A DNA stretch of 64,000 bases from Rhodococcus ruber (GCF_027270735.1 NZ_JAPWIJ010000004.1:454544-518543), one strand, 5' to 3'; shown: positions 1-11,857, counted from the first letter of the stretch. Notes: a model not told the origin generated them from the sequence alone. Made by a program: numbers and translations.

Positions 1-935
1 AGCGCACCAAGGAGATGGGCAATCTGCCCGTCACCACTCCGTTCGAGCCCGGTTCGGTGAACAAGATCATCACGGCGGCTGCGGCCATCGAATACGGACT
101 CACCACACCGGACGAGGTGTTGCAGGTGCCGGGCAGCATCTTCATGTCCGGAGTGTCGGTCAGGGATGCGTGGGAACACGGTGTCGCGCCGTACACCACG
201 ACCGGCGTGTTCGGTAAGTCCTCGAACGTCGGCACGTTGATGCTGGCCCAACGCGTCGGCGAGGACCGATACGCAGACATGCTCAGCAGGTTCGGCCTCG
301 GCCAGCGCAGTGATGTCGGTCTGCCCAACGAGAGCGCTGGAAGCGTGCCCAGTCGGGATCAGTGGTCGGGCGGCACGTTTGCCAACCTTCCCATCGGTCA
401 GGGCCTGTCGATGACGCTGCTGCAGATGACCGGGATGTACCAGGCGATCGCCAACAACGGCGTGCGTATTCCTCCGCGCATCGTCGAGGCGACGGTGGAC
501 GCCAACGGTCAGCGGACCGAGACCCAGCGGCCGGACGGGGTGTACGTGGTCAGTCCGGATACCGCGAAGACGGTTCGCAACATGTTCCGTTCCGTCACCC
601 AGGACGACACGGGCAACCAGCGCGGCACGGGAGTGGCCGCCGGTGTCGAGGGCTACCAGATCAGTGGCAAGACCGGTACGGCTCAGCAGGTCGATCCGGA
701 ATGCAAGTGCTATTCCAATTCGAACTACTGGATCACCTTCGCGGGTATCGCGCCCGCCGACGATCCTCGCTACGTGATCGGCATCATGCTCGACGCCCCT
801 ACCCGCAGCGCCGACGGCTCGGGCGGTCAGTCGGCAGCCCCTCTGTTCCACAACATCGCCAGCTGGATGCTGCAGCGGGACAGTGTGCCCATGTCGGCAG
901 ACCCCGGACCCAAGCTGGTTCTGCAGGCGGACTGA
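1..935 (+). CDS. ftsI: Penicillin-binding protein FtsI/PbpB, C-terminal part (5' end outside window)
   Basis: Division-specific class B transpeptidase that cross-links septal peptidoglycan at the divisome. The frame is open from the window edge, so only the transpeptidase domain is present, just over 300 residues. All three active-site motifs are visible in order: SVNK with the acylated serine (nt 54-65, within FEPGSVNK), SSN (nt 219-227), and KTGT (nt 669-680). Two nearby cysteines (ECKC, about nt 700-711) lie shortly after KTGT. It is followed by murE after 158 bp, the usual ftsI-murE order of the dcw cluster. The ATG at 15 is internal, not the start. Family certain; the missing N-terminus should hold one membrane anchor and the dimerisation domain. 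Confidence 0.95.
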   Translation, partial: RTKEMGNLPVTTPFEPGSVNKIITAAAAIEYGLTTPDEVLQVPGSIFMSGVSVRDAWEHGVAPYTTTGVFGKSSNVGTLMLAQRVGEDRYADMLSRFGLGQRSDVGLPNESAGSVPSRDQWSGGTFANLPIGQGLSMTLLQMTGMYQAIANNGVRIPPRIVEATVDANGQRTETQRPDGVYVVSPDTAKTVRNMFRSVTQDDTGNQRGTGVAAGVEGYQISGKTGTAQQVDPECKCYSNSNYWITFAGIAPADDPRYVIGIMLDAPTRSADGSGGQSAAPLFHNIASWMLQRDSVPMSADPGPKLVLQAD

Positions 936-1093
936 GTTCCGAACCCGCCGGTCCTTCGAGTCGGGGCGGCAACATCGCGATCCCGGTCGCCGGTAATCTG
1001 ACACATCGGTTCGGGCGCGTTCGTTCGGCCGCCGCCGCGGCGTGATCGAGCCGGGCAGGCGCGCGCCCTGCAGTAGAGAGGAAGGGAGCAGGA

Positions 1094-2695
1094 GTGACTG
1101 TCTCAGCGGATTCACAACCGGCTCCGGGTTCACGTCCGGCGCACCCACCGCACACCGAGGTGTCCGAGGTGGCGTCCGCGGCCGGAGCCACGATCGGTGC
1201 CGGAGACCCCGCAGGCGTGCGCGTGACCGGCATCGATCTGCGAGCACAGTCCGTCCTGTCCGGTGATCTCTTCGCGGCGTTGCCCGGTTCGTCTCGCCAC
1301 GGAGCCGAATTCGCGGCGGACGCGGTCGGTCGCGGTGCCGTGGCCGTTCTCACCGACCCCGCCGGACTCGAGATCGTGGTGCGCGCCCTCGCCGGCGTCG
1401 ACCGACAGGTTCCGGTGCTCGTGCACGATCGTCCGCGGCAGGTGTTGGGTGCGGTGTCCGCGTTGATCTACGGCAATCCCTCGTCGAAGATGACCGTCGT
1501 CGGGATCACCGGAACTTCGGGGAAGACGACGACGTCGTATCTGGTCGAGGCAGGCCTGACGGCCGCCGGTCGTCGGTGCGGGTTGATCGGCACCATCGAG
1601 ACACGCGTCGCAGGTCGGTACGTACCGAGCGCACTCACCACGCCCGAGGCACCGCAGTTGCACGCGCTCTTCGCCGTGATGGTGGAAGAGGGGGTCGACA
1701 CAGTGGTGATGGAAGTGTCCTCGCACGCGTTGTCTCTGGGCCGAGTCGACGGAACCCGCTTCGCGGTCGGAGCGTTCACCAATCTTTCTCAGGACCATCT
1801 CGACTTTCACGACTCGCTCGAGGATTACTTCCTGGCGAAGAGTCGGCTTTTCGCGGCCGACTCCGCTGTACGCGCCGACACCGCGGTCGTCTGTGTCGAC
1901 GATGCGTGGGGTGTGCGGATGGCAGACATCGCTCGCGCGGCCGGGTCGACGGTGGTGACCGCATCCACCGGTGACGACTCGCAATGGACGGTGTCGGACT
2001 GGGCCAAGCACGACGACGGCACGCAGTCGTTCGTCGTCGCCGATCCGAACGGCCTCTCGCTGCCGGTTTCGGTCCGACTCCCGGGTCGCTACAACGTGGC
2101 GAATGCCGTGCTGGCGCTGGCGACCTGCGCGGCGGCCGGTGTCGACGTGCCGACGGCGGCGGCGGGGCTCGCGACGGTCGACGTGCCCGGACGCGTACAG
2201 CGCATCGATCGAGGTCAGAACTTCCTGGCCGTTGTGGACTACGCGCACAAGCCCGCGGCCGTCGAGGCCGTACTGGCGACGTTGCGCGAATCCTCCCGTG
2301 GACGGATTGCGGTCGTGCTCGGAGCAGGCGGAGACCGCGACACCGCCAAGCGTCCGCTGATGGGTGCAGCCGGGGCGCGGGGAGCCGATCTCCTCGTGGT
2401 GACCGACGACAACCCGCGCAGCGAGGACCCGGCCGTCATCAGGCAGGCCGTGGAAGACGGAGCGCTGTCCGTGCCGGACGATGTTCGTGGTGAAGTCAGA
2501 AATGTGGCAGGCCGCGCGGCGGCGATCGAACAGGCCGTGGTGTGGGCGCGCGAAGGGGACGTTGTGTTGATCGCAGGAAAAGGGCACGAGACCGGCCAGG
2601 AGATCGCAGGGGTGAAGCACCCGTTCGACGACAGAGTGGTACTCGCCTCGGCTATCGACGCGCGGTTGGTCGGCACGAGCGCGGGCGTCCGGTGA
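1094..2695 (+). CDS. murE: UDP-MurNAc-L-Ala-D-Glu:meso-diaminopimelate ligase MurE
   Basis: Cytoplasmic ATP-dependent ligase that adds the third residue of the peptidoglycan stem peptide. 533 residues, slightly long because of a roughly 20-residue Pro-rich N-terminus. The Mur-ligase P-loop GTSGKTT is at about residues 139-145, and the DNPR motif that recognises meso-diaminopimelate rather than lysine is at 439-442, so the cell wall is DAP-type. GTG start at 1094, preceded by a purine-rich ribosome site (gaagggagcagg). The stop overlaps the murF start, indicating translational coupling. The 158 bp upstream hold no gene and no clear promoter. Confidence 0.97.
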   Translation: MTVSADSQPAPGSRPAHPPHTEVSEVASAAGATIGAGDPAGVRVTGIDLRAQSVLSGDLFAALPGSSRHGAEFAADAVGRGAVAVLTDPAGLEIVVRALAGVDRQVPVLVHDRPRQVLGAVSALIYGNPSSKMTVVGITGTSGKTTTSYLVEAGLTAAGRRCGLIGTIETRVAGRYVPSALTTPEAPQLHALFAVMVEEGVDTVVMEVSSHALSLGRVDGTRFAVGAFTNLSQDHLDFHDSLEDYFLAKSRLFAADSAVRADTAVVCVDDAWGVRMADIARAAGSTVVTASTGDDSQWTVSDWAKHDDGTQSFVVADPNGLSLPVSVRLPGRYNVANAVLALATCAAAGVDVPTAAAGLATVDVPGRVQRIDRGQNFLAVVDYAHKPAAVEAVLATLRESSRGRIAVVLGAGGDRDTAKRPLMGAAGARGADLLVVTDDNPRSEDPAVIRQAVEDGALSVPDDVRGEVRNVAGRAAAIEQAVVWAREGDVVLIAGKGHETGQEIAGVKHPFDDRVVLASAIDARLVGTSAGVR

Positions 2696-4197
2696 TACCG
2701 CTGACGATGGGCCGTATCGCCGAGATCGTCGGAGGCACACTGCACGACGTGTCTGACCCGACGGTTGTGGTGCCAGGACCGGTGGAGTTCGATTCCCGCA
2801 AGGTGACCCCCGGCAGCATCTTTCTCGCCCTTCCCGGAGCCAAGGCGGACGGTCACGACCACGCCGCCGACGCGGTTGCCGCAGGTGCGGCGTTGGTACT
2901 GGCCGCGCGTCCGGTCGGCGTACCGGCCGTGGTCGTCCATCCGGTCCCGCACGACAGTCGTGCAATGGCGCTCGAGAACGATCCGGACGGTTCCGGTTCG
3001 GCGGTTTTGACCGCACTCGGAGCTCTGGCCCGGGCCTCGGTGCTCGAGTTGACCGCAGAGCACGGCCTGACCGTCGTCGGTGTGACGGGATCGTCGGGAA
3101 AGACCTCCACCAAGGATCTGATCTCCGCGGTACTCGAACCGCTCGGCTCGGTGGTGGCCCCGCCCGGATCGTTCAACAACGAACTCGGCCACCCGTGGAC
3201 GGCTCTGCGGGCAGACGCCGATACCGACTTCCTGTGTCTCGAGCTGTCGGCCAGGGGAATCGGCCACATCGCCGAACTTGCCGAGCTCGCGCCTCCGCGG
3301 ATCGGGGTAGTGCTCAACGTGGGCACGGCGCACCTGGGCGAGTTCGGGTCGCGTGCGGCCATCGCGTTGGCCAAGGGTGAACTCGTCGAGGCTCTGCCGA
3401 GTGCCGCCGACGGGGGAGTGGCGATCCTCAACATCGACGATCGTCTGGTTGCCGAGATGGCGACGCGGACAACGGCATCGGTCGTCATGGTGGGACGCAG
3501 CGCCGATGCGGACGTCAGAGCGGTCGACGTGCAGGTCGATACCGACGCTCGCGCGTCGTTCACGCTCGAATGCGCGGCCGGCACCGCAGCGATCACGCTG
3601 GCGGTGCACGGTGAGCACCAGGTCGGCAACGCGCTCGCGGCAGCGGCCGTCGCGCTCGAATGCGGAGCAACGGTGGCGCAGGTGGCCGACGCATTGTCGA
3701 CTGCTGCTCCGACGTCCATCAGGCGGATGGACGTGCGTACTCGCGCCGACGGGGTCACCGTCGTCAACGATTCCTACAACGCCAACCCAGATTCGATGCG
3801 CGCCGCACTCAAGGCCCTGGTTTCGATGTCGCGCCGTGACGACGGGCCCAAGCGTCGCAGCTGGGCGGTTCTGGGAGAGATGGGCGAACTGGGTGCCGAC
3901 TCGGTGGTCGAGCACGACGCGATCGGCCGACTGGCCGTGCGACTCGACGTCGATCGGTTGATCATCGTCGACTCGGGACGTCCCACCCGGGCGCTTCATC
4001 AAGGGGCGGTCATGGAAGGTTCGTGGGGCGAGGAGTCGATGCTCGTACCCGACCGCGAGTCGGCGATCGCGGTGCTCCTCGACGAGGTGCGTCCCGGCGA
4101 CATCGTTCTGGTGAAAGCATCGCAGTCCGGCGCCATGTGGACAGTCGCCGACGCCGTCCTGGCCGAGTCGAGCGTCTTCGCGGAGGGCGAGCAGTGA
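2692..4197 (+). CDS. murF: UDP-MurNAc-tripeptide:D-Ala-D-Ala ligase MurF
   Basis: Adds D-Ala-D-Ala to the UDP-MurNAc-tripeptide to complete the pentapeptide precursor in the cytoplasm. The protein starts [15 protein letters not shown], typical of MurF; the GTG at 2692 overlaps the murE stop (GTGA), giving 501 residues. The Mur-ligase P-loop GSSGKTS lies at about 133-139. A conserved [11 protein letters not shown] stretch in the C-terminal ligase domain supports MurF rather than MurE. The frame stays open upstream inside murE, but that extension is a shadow. An ATG at 2707 is a possible alternative start. The 3' end overlaps mraY by 4 bp. Confidence 0.96.
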   Translation: MIPLTMGRIAEIVGGTLHDVSDPTVVVPGPVEFDSRKVTPGSIFLALPGAKADGHDHAADAVAAGAALVLAARPVGVPAVVVHPVPHDSRAMALENDPDGSGSAVLTALGALARASVLELTAEHGLTVVGVTGSSGKTSTKDLISAVLEPLGSVVAPPGSFNNELGHPWTALRADADTDFLCLELSARGIGHIAELAELAPPRIGVVLNVGTAHLGEFGSRAAIALAKGELVEALPSAADGGVAILNIDDRLVAEMATRTTASVVMVGRSADADVRAVDVQVDTDARASFTLECAAGTAAITLAVHGEHQVGNALAAAAVALECGATVAQVADALSTAAPTSIRRMDVRTRADGVTVVNDSYNANPDSMRAALKALVSMSRRDDGPKRRSWAVLGEMGELGADSVVEHDAIGRLAVRLDVDRLIIVDSGRPTRALHQGAVMEGSWGEESMLVPDRESAIAVLLDEVRPGDIVLVKASQSGAMWTVADAVLAESSVFAEGEQ

Positions 4198-5279
4198 GGC
4201 AGATCCTGTTCGCCGGCGGCATCGCGCTCGCCGTCGCAATTCTGCTGACCCCGATACTGATCAAGACCTTCTCGAAACAAGGCTTCGGTCAAGAGATTCG
4301 AGTGGAAGGTCCGGCGAGTCACCAGTCCAAGCGTGGTACGCCCACGATGGGCGGCGTGGCCATTCTGGTCGGAATCTGGGCCGGTTACTGGGGCTCTCAC
4401 CTTATCGGGATCGGGTACGACGCCGACGGTCCGTCGGCCTCTGCTCTGCTGGTCCTCGGACTGACGACGGTGCTCGGGCTCGTCGGTTTCCTCGACGACT
4501 TCATCAAGATCCGCAAGCAGCGCAACCTGGGCCTGAACGCCACCGGCAAGTACGTCGGTCAGATAACGGCGGCGGTGCTGTTCGCAATTCTGGTACTGCA
4601 GTTCCGCAGCGACAGCGGGCTCACTCCCGGCAGTACTCAGCTCTCCTACGTTCGCGACATCGCCACTTGGTCGATGTCGGCTGTCGTGTTCGTGTTCTTC
4701 GTCTGCCTCCTGGTGATCGCGTGGTCCAATTCGGTCAACCTCACCGACGGCCTCGACGGCCTTGCCGCCGGGTCGATGACGTTGGTGCTCGGTGCCTACA
4801 CCGTCATCACGTTCTGGCAGTACCGACAAGCCTGCGCCGGCCCCGCCGGGCCTGCCCCGGGATGCTACGACGTTCGAGACCCTCTCGACCTGGCTCTGGT
4901 CTGCGCCTCCGCTGCGGGCGCATGCATCGGTTTCCTGTGGTGGAACGCGGCCCCGGCCAAGATCTTCATGGGCGATACCGGGTCTCTCGCCCTCGGCGGC
5001 CTGATCGCAGGTCTGTCGGTGGTCACCAAGACCGAACTGATCATGGTCGTCATCGGTGCGCTGTTCGTCGCCGAGGCTGCGTCGGTCGTCATTCAGGTCG
5101 CGGTGTTCCGCTCCAGTCGCCGACGCGTGTTCCGCATGGCCCCGTTCCATCATCACTTCGAGTTGGCGGGGTGGGCCGAGACGACGGTGATCATCCGGTT
5201 CTGGTTGCTGGCCGCCATCGCGTCGGCCGTCGGACTCGCCCTGTTCTACAGCGAGTACCTCGCTGCTGTCGGCGGATAG
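4194..5279 (+). CDS. mraY: Phospho-MurNAc-pentapeptide transferase MraY
   Basis: Integral membrane enzyme that moves phospho-MurNAc-pentapeptide from UDP to undecaprenyl phosphate, forming lipid I. 361 residues from a GTG that overlaps the murF stop by 4 bp; longer in-frame starts lie inside murF and are rejected. Multiple hydrophobic segments alternate with the family's catalytic loops: DDFIK after the third or fourth segment, [10 protein letters not shown] with its metal-binding aspartates, and HHHFEL near the C-terminus. A cysteine-containing loop ([14 protein letters not shown]) between two helices is typical of actinobacterial MraY. The gene is followed after 2 bp by murD. Confidence 0.96.
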   Translation: MRQILFAGGIALAVAILLTPILIKTFSKQGFGQEIRVEGPASHQSKRGTPTMGGVAILVGIWAGYWGSHLIGIGYDADGPSASALLVLGLTTVLGLVGFLDDFIKIRKQRNLGLNATGKYVGQITAAVLFAILVLQFRSDSGLTPGSTQLSYVRDIATWSMSAVVFVFFVCLLVIAWSNSVNLTDGLDGLAAGSMTLVLGAYTVITFWQYRQACAGPAGPAPGCYDVRDPLDLALVCASAAGACIGFLWWNAAPAKIFMGDTGSLALGGLIAGLSVVTKTELIMVVIGALFVAEAASVVIQVAVFRSSRRRVFRMAPFHHHFELAGWAETTVIIRFWLLAAIASAVGLALFYSEYLAAVGG

Positions 5280-5281
5280 GC

Positions 5282-6742
5282 ATGAACGAATCTTCGATCG
5301 ACCTGACGTGGTTGCGCGGTAGTTCTGTGCTGGTGACCGGTGCCCGCGTGTCCGGCCTCGCCGTGGTGCGCCCATTGCTGGACCTCGGGGCCGTCGTCAC
5401 AGTCACCGATTCCGATCGCGGCGCGCTCGACGGGGCGTCGAGTATCGGTGCCGCGGTGGTGCTGCAGGACGACCTGCTCGGCGATCCCGCGGCGCTGGCA
5501 GCGTTTTCGCTCGTTGTCACCAGTCCCGGCTTCCGTCCCGATTCTCCGGTGTTGGCCGCTGCCGCAGAACAGCGCATTCCGGTGTGGGGCGATGTCGAGT
5601 TGTCCTGGCACGTGGACAGAGCCGAGCTGTACGGACCGAGAACTCGCTGGCTGGTGGTCACCGGAACCAACGGGAAAACGACCACCACCTCGATGTTGGC
5701 GTCGATTCTGGAGGCGGCCGCGATCGAGTCCGTGGCCTGCGGAAATATCGGACTCCCCATCGCCGACGCGTTACGACGCACCCCACATCCGAGTGTTCTC
5801 GCTGTGGAACTGTCGTCGTTCCAATTGTTCTGGGCTCCGTCGGTGCATCCGGCGGCCGGGGTGGTGCTCAACATCGCCGAGGATCACCTCGATTGGCACG
5901 GCGGCATGGACGGATATGTCCACGCCAAAGCTAGAGCGCTGTCCGGTGACGTCGCTGTCGTCGGCCTCGACGATGCGCGAGCGGCGAGTCTGGCCGCGGG
6001 CTCGCCTGCGGACGACGTCGTCGGTTTCCGGTTGGGCGAACCCGCCTCGGGCGAGCTGGGAGTGCGGTCGGGCGTACTCGTGGACAACGCCTTCGGTGAG
6101 AACGTCGAACTCCTCGCAGCCGAGGACGTCGAGCCGAGTGGACCCTCCGGCATTCTCGATGCGCTGGCGGCCGCCGCGCTGGCTCGCTCGATAGGGGTGC
6201 AGGCAGATACGGTTCGTACCGGTCTGCAGAGCTATCGGGTGGGACCGCATCGCGCGGCGGTGGTGCGCGACCTCGGCGGAGTGACGTTCATCGACGATTC
6301 GAAGGCGACGAATCCGCATGCCGCTCGTTCGTCGATCCTGGCCCACGAGCGCGTCGTATGGATCGCGGGCGGGTTGCTCAAGGGTGCCGTGATCGACGAT
6401 CTGGTCGTGGAGATCGCCGATCGACTCGTTGCTGCGGTGGTGCTCGGCCGCGATGGGATGCAGATCGCACAGGCTTTGGCGCGACACGCGCCCGATGTTC
6501 CGGTCGTCAGGCTCCCTTCGGGAGACGATGCTGGTGTGACTCATGGTGCTGAAGATGCTGATGCGGTGATGCGGGCGGTTGTCGCCCATGCGGCCGGACG
6601 CGCTGCGCCGGGGGACACGGTCCTGCTGGCTCCCGCGGCTGCATCACTGGACATGTTCGTCGATTACGGCCATCGCGGCCGAAGCTTCGCCGAGTCCGTG
6701 CTGCAGCTGGGCCTCGCCGACATCGGATCGCCGCGCTCGTGA
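5282..6742 (+). CDS. murD: UDP-MurNAc-L-Ala:D-Glu ligase MurD
   Basis: Cytoplasmic ligase that adds D-glutamate, the second stem-peptide residue. 486 residues from the ATG at 5282, 2 bp after mraY. An N-terminal Rossmann-like region (VLVTGARVSGLAVV) that binds the UDP-sugar is followed by the P-loop GTNGKTTTT at about 128-136. The central domain contains LSSFQL and NIAEDHLDWHG, and the C-terminal domain carries DDSKATNPHA, both MurD hallmarks. The stop overlaps the ftsW start by 4 bp. Confidence 0.96.
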   Translation: MNESSIDLTWLRGSSVLVTGARVSGLAVVRPLLDLGAVVTVTDSDRGALDGASSIGAAVVLQDDLLGDPAALAAFSLVVTSPGFRPDSPVLAAAAEQRIPVWGDVELSWHVDRAELYGPRTRWLVVTGTNGKTTTTSMLASILEAAAIESVACGNIGLPIADALRRTPHPSVLAVELSSFQLFWAPSVHPAAGVVLNIAEDHLDWHGGMDGYVHAKARALSGDVAVVGLDDARAASLAAGSPADDVVGFRLGEPASGELGVRSGVLVDNAFGENVELLAAEDVEPSGPSGILDALAAAALARSIGVQADTVRTGLQSYRVGPHRAAVVRDLGGVTFIDDSKATNPHAARSSILAHERVVWIAGGLLKGAVIDDLVVEIADRLVAAVVLGRDGMQIAQALARHAPDVPVVRLPSGDDAGVTHGAEDADAVMRAVVAHAAGRAAPGDTVLLAPAAASLDMFVDYGHRGRSFAESVLQLGLADIGSPRS

Positions 6743-8355
6743 CCACCGCTGCTCAGCGGCCGCGCCCACCTCGCCGCACCTCACCGCCCCGCACTCGAAT
6801 CGGCCTGTGGTTCGGCCGTCCGTTGGCGTCGTTCCACCTCATCGTCACGATCGCGGTACTGCTGACGGTGCTGGGCCTGGTGATGGTGCTGTCGGCGTCG
6901 TCCGCCGAGTCCTTCGCGGCCGACGAGTCCGGATATGCGCTGTTCACTCAGCAGTTGATCGGAGTGGCGCTGGGAGTCGTCGCGTTCTACGTCGCGCTCC
7001 GACTCCCGGTTCGGTACCTCAGGAAGCTGTCGTTTCCGCTGTTCCTGGTCTCGATCACGATGTTGATGCTGGTGCTGATTCCCGGAATCGGTGCCGAGCG
7101 TCAGGGTGCGCGACGTTGGTTCGACTTCGGCGTCGTCTCGTTCCAGCCGTCCGAGCTGGCCAAGGTTGCGCTGGTGCTGTGGGGCGCGCACCTGCTGGCC
7201 TCGCGTCGCAGCGAACACGGCAACATCAAGTCGTTGCTGGTGCCGCTGCTGCCTGCGGGTCTGCTGATGTGTCTGCTGGTCGTGCTGCAGCCGAACCTGA
7301 GTACGGCGATCGCTCTCGGCATCATTCTGGTGGCCCTGCTGTGGTTCGCCGGCCTCAACGCCCGGTTGTTCGGTGCGGTGCTGCTGACGGGTCTGGCGCT
7401 GGCGACTGTGCTCGCGTTCACCGCCGGCTACCGCTCCAACCGCGTGAAGGCCTGGCTCAACCCGGGAGAAGACACCTCGGGACTGTCCTACCAGTCGACC
7501 CAGGCGAAATACTCGCTGGCCGACGGCGGTTTGTTCGGCCGCGGGTTGGGACAGAGCCGCGCAAAGTGGAGCTATCTTCCCAACGCGCACAACGACTTCA
7601 TCTTTGCCATCATCGGTGAGGAACTCGGCACGATCGGCTGCCTTGCGGTCATCGGCTTGTTCGGCCTGTTCGTCTACACGGGCCTGCGCATCGCCATGCG
7701 TTCGGTCGATCCCTTCCTGCGCCTGTTGACGGCCGGTGCCACCTGCTGGGTGTTCGGTCAGGCCATGATCAACATCAGCTATGTCGTGGGCCTGCTGCCG
7801 GTGACCGGTCTGCAGCTGCCGCTGGTGTCCTACGGCGGCACATCGACGGCGATCACCCTGTTGATGTTCGGCATCATCGCAAGCGCTGCCCGCCACGAGC
7901 CGGAAGCGATCGCGGCCCTGCACGCCGGGCAGGAGGGTCGAATCGCTCGTGCACTCAAGCTTCCGTTGCCCGCGGTGTTCTCGCCTCAACGCGCCGCGAT
8001 GGCTCGCTCGAAGTCCACTCGCCCCACCCTGGCCGCTCAGGATCGCAAGCGTCTCGAGGCCCGCAGGGGTAAGGACGGGCGAGGATCGCGCGCACCCGAG
8101 CCGGGACGTACCCGAGTGTCGAGTTCTCGGGCAGACACGATGTCGCCCGCATCGACCGACCGACGCGGCGATTCGCTCCGCGGCCGGGCTCGCCGCTCCG
8201 AACCGCAGCGTCGTGAGCCGTCGGCCGGGTACCCCGCAGGATCCCGGACGTCCCCCCGGCCTCGTCCCGAACCTCAGACTTCGTACCGTCCGCGACCGGA
8301 ACCGCAACCCGGTCGCCCACCCGTTCGCTCGGGTGAGCGAGGATATCGACGGTGA
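6739..8355 (+). CDS. ftsW: Cell-division SEDS glycosyltransferase FtsW with long basic C-terminal tail
   Basis: SEDS-family membrane protein that polymerises lipid II glycans at the septum as partner of FtsI. 538 residues from a GTG overlapping murD. About ten membrane segments lie between residues 35 and 390, with the SEDS signatures [22 protein letters not shown] and the late [10 protein letters not shown]. After residue 400 the protein continues as a hydrophilic tail of about 130 residues rich in Arg, Pro and Ser. Cytoplasmic FtsW tails are known in mycobacteria, where they bind FtsZ; this one is long and of low complexity. The stop overlaps murG by 4 bp. Confidence 0.95.
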   Translation: MTTAAQRPRPPRRTSPPRTRIGLWFGRPLASFHLIVTIAVLLTVLGLVMVLSASSAESFAADESGYALFTQQLIGVALGVVAFYVALRLPVRYLRKLSFPLFLVSITMLMLVLIPGIGAERQGARRWFDFGVVSFQPSELAKVALVLWGAHLLASRRSEHGNIKSLLVPLLPAGLLMCLLVVLQPNLSTAIALGIILVALLWFAGLNARLFGAVLLTGLALATVLAFTAGYRSNRVKAWLNPGEDTSGLSYQSTQAKYSLADGGLFGRGLGQSRAKWSYLPNAHNDFIFAIIGEELGTIGCLAVIGLFGLFVYTGLRIAMRSVDPFLRLLTAGATCWVFGQAMINISYVVGLLPVTGLQLPLVSYGGTSTAITLLMFGIIASAARHEPEAIAALHAGQEGRIARALKLPLPAVFSPQRAAMARSKSTRPTLAAQDRKRLEARRGKDGRGSRAPEPGRTRVSSSRADTMSPASTDRRGDSLRGRARRSEPQRREPSAGYPAGSRTSPRPRPEPQTSYRPRPEPQPGRPPVRSGERGYRR

Positions 8356-9494
8356 AGCAGACCTCTCGACCGATCTCAGTCGTGGTCGCCGGAGGCGGAA
8401 CGGCCGGGCACATCGAGCCGGCGCTCGCCGTGGCCGACGCCCTCCGCGTCCTCGACCCCACCGTCACCGTCACCGCTCTCGGCAGCAGCCGCGGCCTGGA
8501 GACGACGCTCGTACCGGCCCGTGGGTACGCCCTCGAACTCATCCCGCCCGTGCCGCTGCCGCGTAAGCCCACCGTCGACCTGTTGAAGCTGCCGGTCCGC
8601 GTCGTGCGATCGGTGCGTCGAACCAGGGAGATATTCGCGGCCGTCGAGGCCGACGTACTCGTCGGCTTCGGTGGTTACGTCGCGCTGCCCGCCTATCTTG
8701 CCGCGCGTGGACGGCTGCTCGGTCGCGGTGGCCGACTTCCCGTGGTCATTCACGAAGCCAATGCCAGGGCAGGCATCGCCAACAAGGTCGGGGCTCGGTC
8801 CGCTCGACGGGTGCTCGCGGCCGTAGCAGGATCGGGTATCGCGGCGCGCGGCGCAGCCGACGCGGAAGTGATCGGAATCCCGGTGCGCCCCACCATCACC
8901 GAACTCGACCGCGAGGCGGTGCGTGCACAGGCCCGGGAACACTTCGGTCTGCCCGAGCACGGCCCGGTGCTGCTGGTGTTCGGTGGTTCGCAGGGAGCCC
9001 GATCACTCAACGACGCAGTCTCCGGTGCCTCGTCTGCGCTCGCCGAGGCCGGTATTTCGGTTCTGCACGCGCACGGACCAAAGAACTCTCTCGACGTCGA
9101 ACAATGCAACCCGAACGCTCCGTACGTCGCGCTGCCGTACATCGACCGGATGGATCTGGCGTACGCGGCCGCGGACCTGGCCATCTGCCGTTCCGGTGCC
9201 ATGACGGTCGCCGAGGTGTCCGCGACCGGCCTGCCCGCCGTGTACGTACCTCTGCCGCACGGCAACGGCGAGCAGGAGCTCAACGCCCGTCCGGTCGTCG
9301 ACGCCGGAGGTGGCATCCTGGTGTCCGATGCGACATTGACCGAGCAGTACGTGACCGACACGGTGGTCGCGCTGCTGAACGACACGGAGAAGATTGCTGC
9401 CATGTCTCGGGCCGCGGCCGGTGCCGGGCACAAAGGAGCAGCAGCGGCCGTAGCGCAGATCGTGCTCGATACTGCGCACGCGGCGAGACGGTGA
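8352..9494 (+). CDS. murG: Lipid II synthase MurG (UDP-GlcNAc transferase)
   Basis: GT28 glycosyltransferase on the inner face of the membrane that adds GlcNAc to lipid I, making lipid II. 380 residues from a GTG overlapping ftsW. The N-terminal [18 protein letters not shown] glycine-rich loop, the second loop [12 protein letters not shown], and the UDP-sugar binding [11 protein letters not shown] region with downstream NGEQELNA are all present and correctly spaced. The gene closes the tightly overlapping murE-murG block; a 45-bp gap precedes murC. Confidence 0.96.
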   Translation: MKQTSRPISVVVAGGGTAGHIEPALAVADALRVLDPTVTVTALGSSRGLETTLVPARGYALELIPPVPLPRKPTVDLLKLPVRVVRSVRRTREIFAAVEADVLVGFGGYVALPAYLAARGRLLGRGGRLPVVIHEANARAGIANKVGARSARRVLAAVAGSGIAARGAADAEVIGIPVRPTITELDREAVRAQAREHFGLPEHGPVLLVFGGSQGARSLNDAVSGASSALAEAGISVLHAHGPKNSLDVEQCNPNAPYVALPYIDRMDLAYAAADLAICRSGAMTVAEVSATGLPAVYVPLPHGNGEQELNARPVVDAGGGILVSDATLTEQYVTDTVVALLNDTEKIAAMSRAAAGAGHKGAAAAVAQIVLDTAHAARR

Positions 9495-9539
9495 TCCGGG
9501 CGGTGTCGCGCATGCGAAGAGAACGAGGGAGACGTCCGC

Positions 9540-11066
9540 GTGACAATTGACGGTGCGGCGATGTCGGAATTGCCGGCAGAGCTCGAACGAGTACACATGG
9601 TGGGTATCGGTGGTGCCGGAATGTCCGGTATCGCGCGCATCCTGCTGGCTCGCGGCGGGCAGGTATCGGGATCGGACGCCAAGGAATCACGTGGTGTGCT
9701 CGCGCTACGTGCACGTGGTGCGCAGGTTCGCATCGGTCACGACGCCAGTGCGCTCGACATGATCGACGGCGGCCCCACTGTCGTCGTCACGACCCATGCC
9801 GCGATTCCGAAGACCAATCCAGAGCTGGTCGAGGCCCGGATGCGCGGAATTCCGGTGGTGCTGCGGCCGGCCGTGCTGTCCTCCCTCATGCAGGGCTACC
9901 GCACATTGCTGGTCTCGGGCACCCACGGGAAGACGTCGACCACCTCGATGCTGGTGGTCGCGCTTCAGCATTGCGGGTTCGATCCGTCGTTCGCCGTCGG
10001 CGGGGAGCTCAACGAGGCCGGGACCAATGCGCACCACGGAAGCGGCGACGTGTTCGTAGCCGAGGCGGACGAGAGCGACGGTTCGCTGCTGCAGTACACG
10101 GCCGACGTGATCATCGTGACCAATATCGAGGCCGATCACCTGGACCACTTCGGCACCACCGAGGCCTACGTGCAGGTGTTCGACGACTTCGCCGCTGTGC
10201 TGCGCCCCGGCGGCGTGCTCGTGGCATGCATGGACGATCCGGGTTCGGCAGCGCTGGCTCGCCGGGTGGTCGAGAAGAACCTGCCCGGCGTGACGGTGCT
10301 CGGCTACGGGTCGTCCGACGTCGACGCCGGACCGGTCGAGATGGCTGTTCGACTGTTGGCGTGGGAGCCCGAGGACATCGGCGGCGTCGCGCAGCTGCAG
10401 ATCGCCGGTGAGGATGCGGCCCGCACGGTTCGGCTCGGTGTTCCTGGACGGCACACCGCACTCAACGCGCTTGCGGCGTTCGTCGCGGCGCGTCAGGTGG
10501 GTGCCGGTACGGAAGAACTGTTGGCCGGACTCACCGGCTTCGGTGGAGTTCATCGACGTTTTCAGTTCACCGGTCGAGAGCACGGCGTTCGAGTGTTCGA
10601 CGATTACGCACACCATCCCACCGAGGTGCGCGCGGTGTTGACCGCAGCGCAGGCTCTCGTCGCCGGCCAGGACCGCGCAGGTCTCGAGCGGGGGCGGGTC
10701 GTGGTGGTGTTCCAACCGCACCTGTATTCGCGGACCGCCACGTTCGCCGAGGAGTTCGGTGCTGCGTTGTCGTTGGCGGACGAGATCGTGGTGCTCGATG
10801 TCTACGGTGCACGCGAGGAACCGTTGCCCGGTGTGACGGGAGCACTGGTTGCCGCCTCGGTGACCAAACCGGTGAACTATCAACCGGATCTGTCGTTGGT
10901 GGCCAAGCAGGTCGCTCATCTGAGCAGGCCCGGCGACGTGGTCATCACCATGGGGGCCGGTGACGTGACGATGCTCGGCGGACCGATTCTGGACGCACTT
11001 CGCTCGAAAACCGATTTCGGTGCTGCGACCGGCCGCGGCGTACCGAAGGATCGGCCGGCGCCGTGA
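9540..11066 (+). CDS. murC: UDP-MurNAc:L-alanine ligase MurC
   Basis: First Mur ligase, joining L-Ala to UDP-MurNAc. 508 residues from GTG 9540; an ATG at 9561 is an alternative nearer to the conserved beginning [19 protein letters not shown]. The P-loop [10 protein letters not shown] sits at about 127-136, followed by [12 protein letters not shown] and a C-terminal domain with [10 protein letters not shown] and [11 protein letters not shown], diagnostic of MurC. A purine-rich ribosome site (gagggagacg) precedes the GTG. The stop overlaps ftsQ by 4 bp. Confidence 0.96.
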   Translation: MTIDGAAMSELPAELERVHMVGIGGAGMSGIARILLARGGQVSGSDAKESRGVLALRARGAQVRIGHDASALDMIDGGPTVVVTTHAAIPKTNPELVEARMRGIPVVLRPAVLSSLMQGYRTLLVSGTHGKTSTTSMLVVALQHCGFDPSFAVGGELNEAGTNAHHGSGDVFVAEADESDGSLLQYTADVIIVTNIEADHLDHFGTTEAYVQVFDDFAAVLRPGGVLVACMDDPGSAALARRVVEKNLPGVTVLGYGSSDVDAGPVEMAVRLLAWEPEDIGGVAQLQIAGEDAARTVRLGVPGRHTALNALAAFVAARQVGAGTEELLAGLTGFGGVHRRFQFTGREHGVRVFDDYAHHPTEVRAVLTAAQALVAGQDRAGLERGRVVVVFQPHLYSRTATFAEEFGAALSLADEIVVLDVYGAREEPLPGVTGALVAASVTKPVNYQPDLSLVAKQVAHLSRPGDVVITMGAGDVTMLGGPILDALRSKTDFGAATGRGVPKDRPAP

Positions 11067-11857
11067 CCCGCCGCTCCGATCGAGTCCGTTCTTCGAGGTC
11101 GGGAACAGCTGCAGCAGAGAATGATTCACCATCGCCGATGAGCGACAAGCAGGCGCGCGCCCTGGCCAGGGAGCACGAGCGCGCTCGGGTGAAGCGGTCG
11201 CGTCGCAAGGCCGTGCTGATTGCGCTTGCCGTCGTTGTCGTGGTGGTGGGATCGGCTGCGCTGGTGTACTTCACGCCGCTGCTGTCGGTTCGGAGCGTCA
11301 CGGTCGCGGGGGAGTCCTCGGTGTCCGAGCAGGAGATCCTCGACCTGCTCGACGTTCCCGCCGGTCTGCCGCTGGTTCGGGTGGACACGGCTGCAGCGGC
11401 GCAGCGGGTGGCCACGATTCCGGCGTTGGCGACGGTGCGCGTGCAGCGCAAGTATCCGTCGACAGTGCAGGTGACTGTCGAGGAGCGAACGCCGGTGGCG
11501 TTCTTCGATTCTCCGGACGGTGCCCATCTGCTCGATTCCACCGGGGTGGATTTCGCGATCGCACCTCCGCCGCCGGGAGTTGTGCGGCTGGTGACAGAGA
11601 ATCCGGTGTTCGGTGATGCGGTGACGAAAGATGCTCTCGCGGTGCTCGATACGCTTCCGCCGCTGCTGCGAGATCAGGTGGGAGAGTTGCGAGCGAGCAC
11701 CTTGTCCGACATCTCGATTCTGTTGCTCGACGGGCGAACCGTGGTGTGGGGTAGCAAGGACAACTCGGAGCGCAAGGCTGCGGTGGCGATCGCCTTGCTC
11801 TCGCAGCCCGGGCAGATCTTCGACGTGTCGAGTCCGGATCTACCCACCACGAAGTAA
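11063..11857 (+). CDS. ftsQ: Cell-division protein FtsQ (POTRA domain)
   Basis: Bitopic divisome scaffold that links the membrane complex. 264 residues: a hydrophilic basic cytoplasmic tail to about residue 49, one membrane helix at about 50-69 ([10 protein letters not shown] core), then a POTRA domain beginning [13 protein letters not shown] and the FtsQ domain ([11 protein letters not shown] for the conserved VEER-P-VA motif). GTG start overlapping murC. As in other actinobacteria no ftsA follows; the next gene is ftsZ behind a 172-bp regulatory gap. Confidence 0.93.
   Translation: MTRRSDRVRSSRSGTAAAENDSPSPMSDKQARALAREHERARVKRSRRKAVLIALAVVVVVVGSAALVYFTPLLSVRSVTVAGESSVSEQEILDLLDVPAGLPLVRVDTAAAAQRVATIPALATVRVQRKYPSTVQVTVEERTPVAFFDSPDGAHLLDSTGVDFAIAPPPPGVVRLVTENPVFGDAVTKDALAVLDTLPPLLRDQVGELRASTLSDISILLLDGRTVVWGSKDNSERKAAVAIALLSQPGQIFDVSSPDLPTTK

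Noticed and set aside
1130..3016. Long minus-strand frame opposite murE
   Set aside because: His/Arg-rich shadow of a conserved ligase gene.
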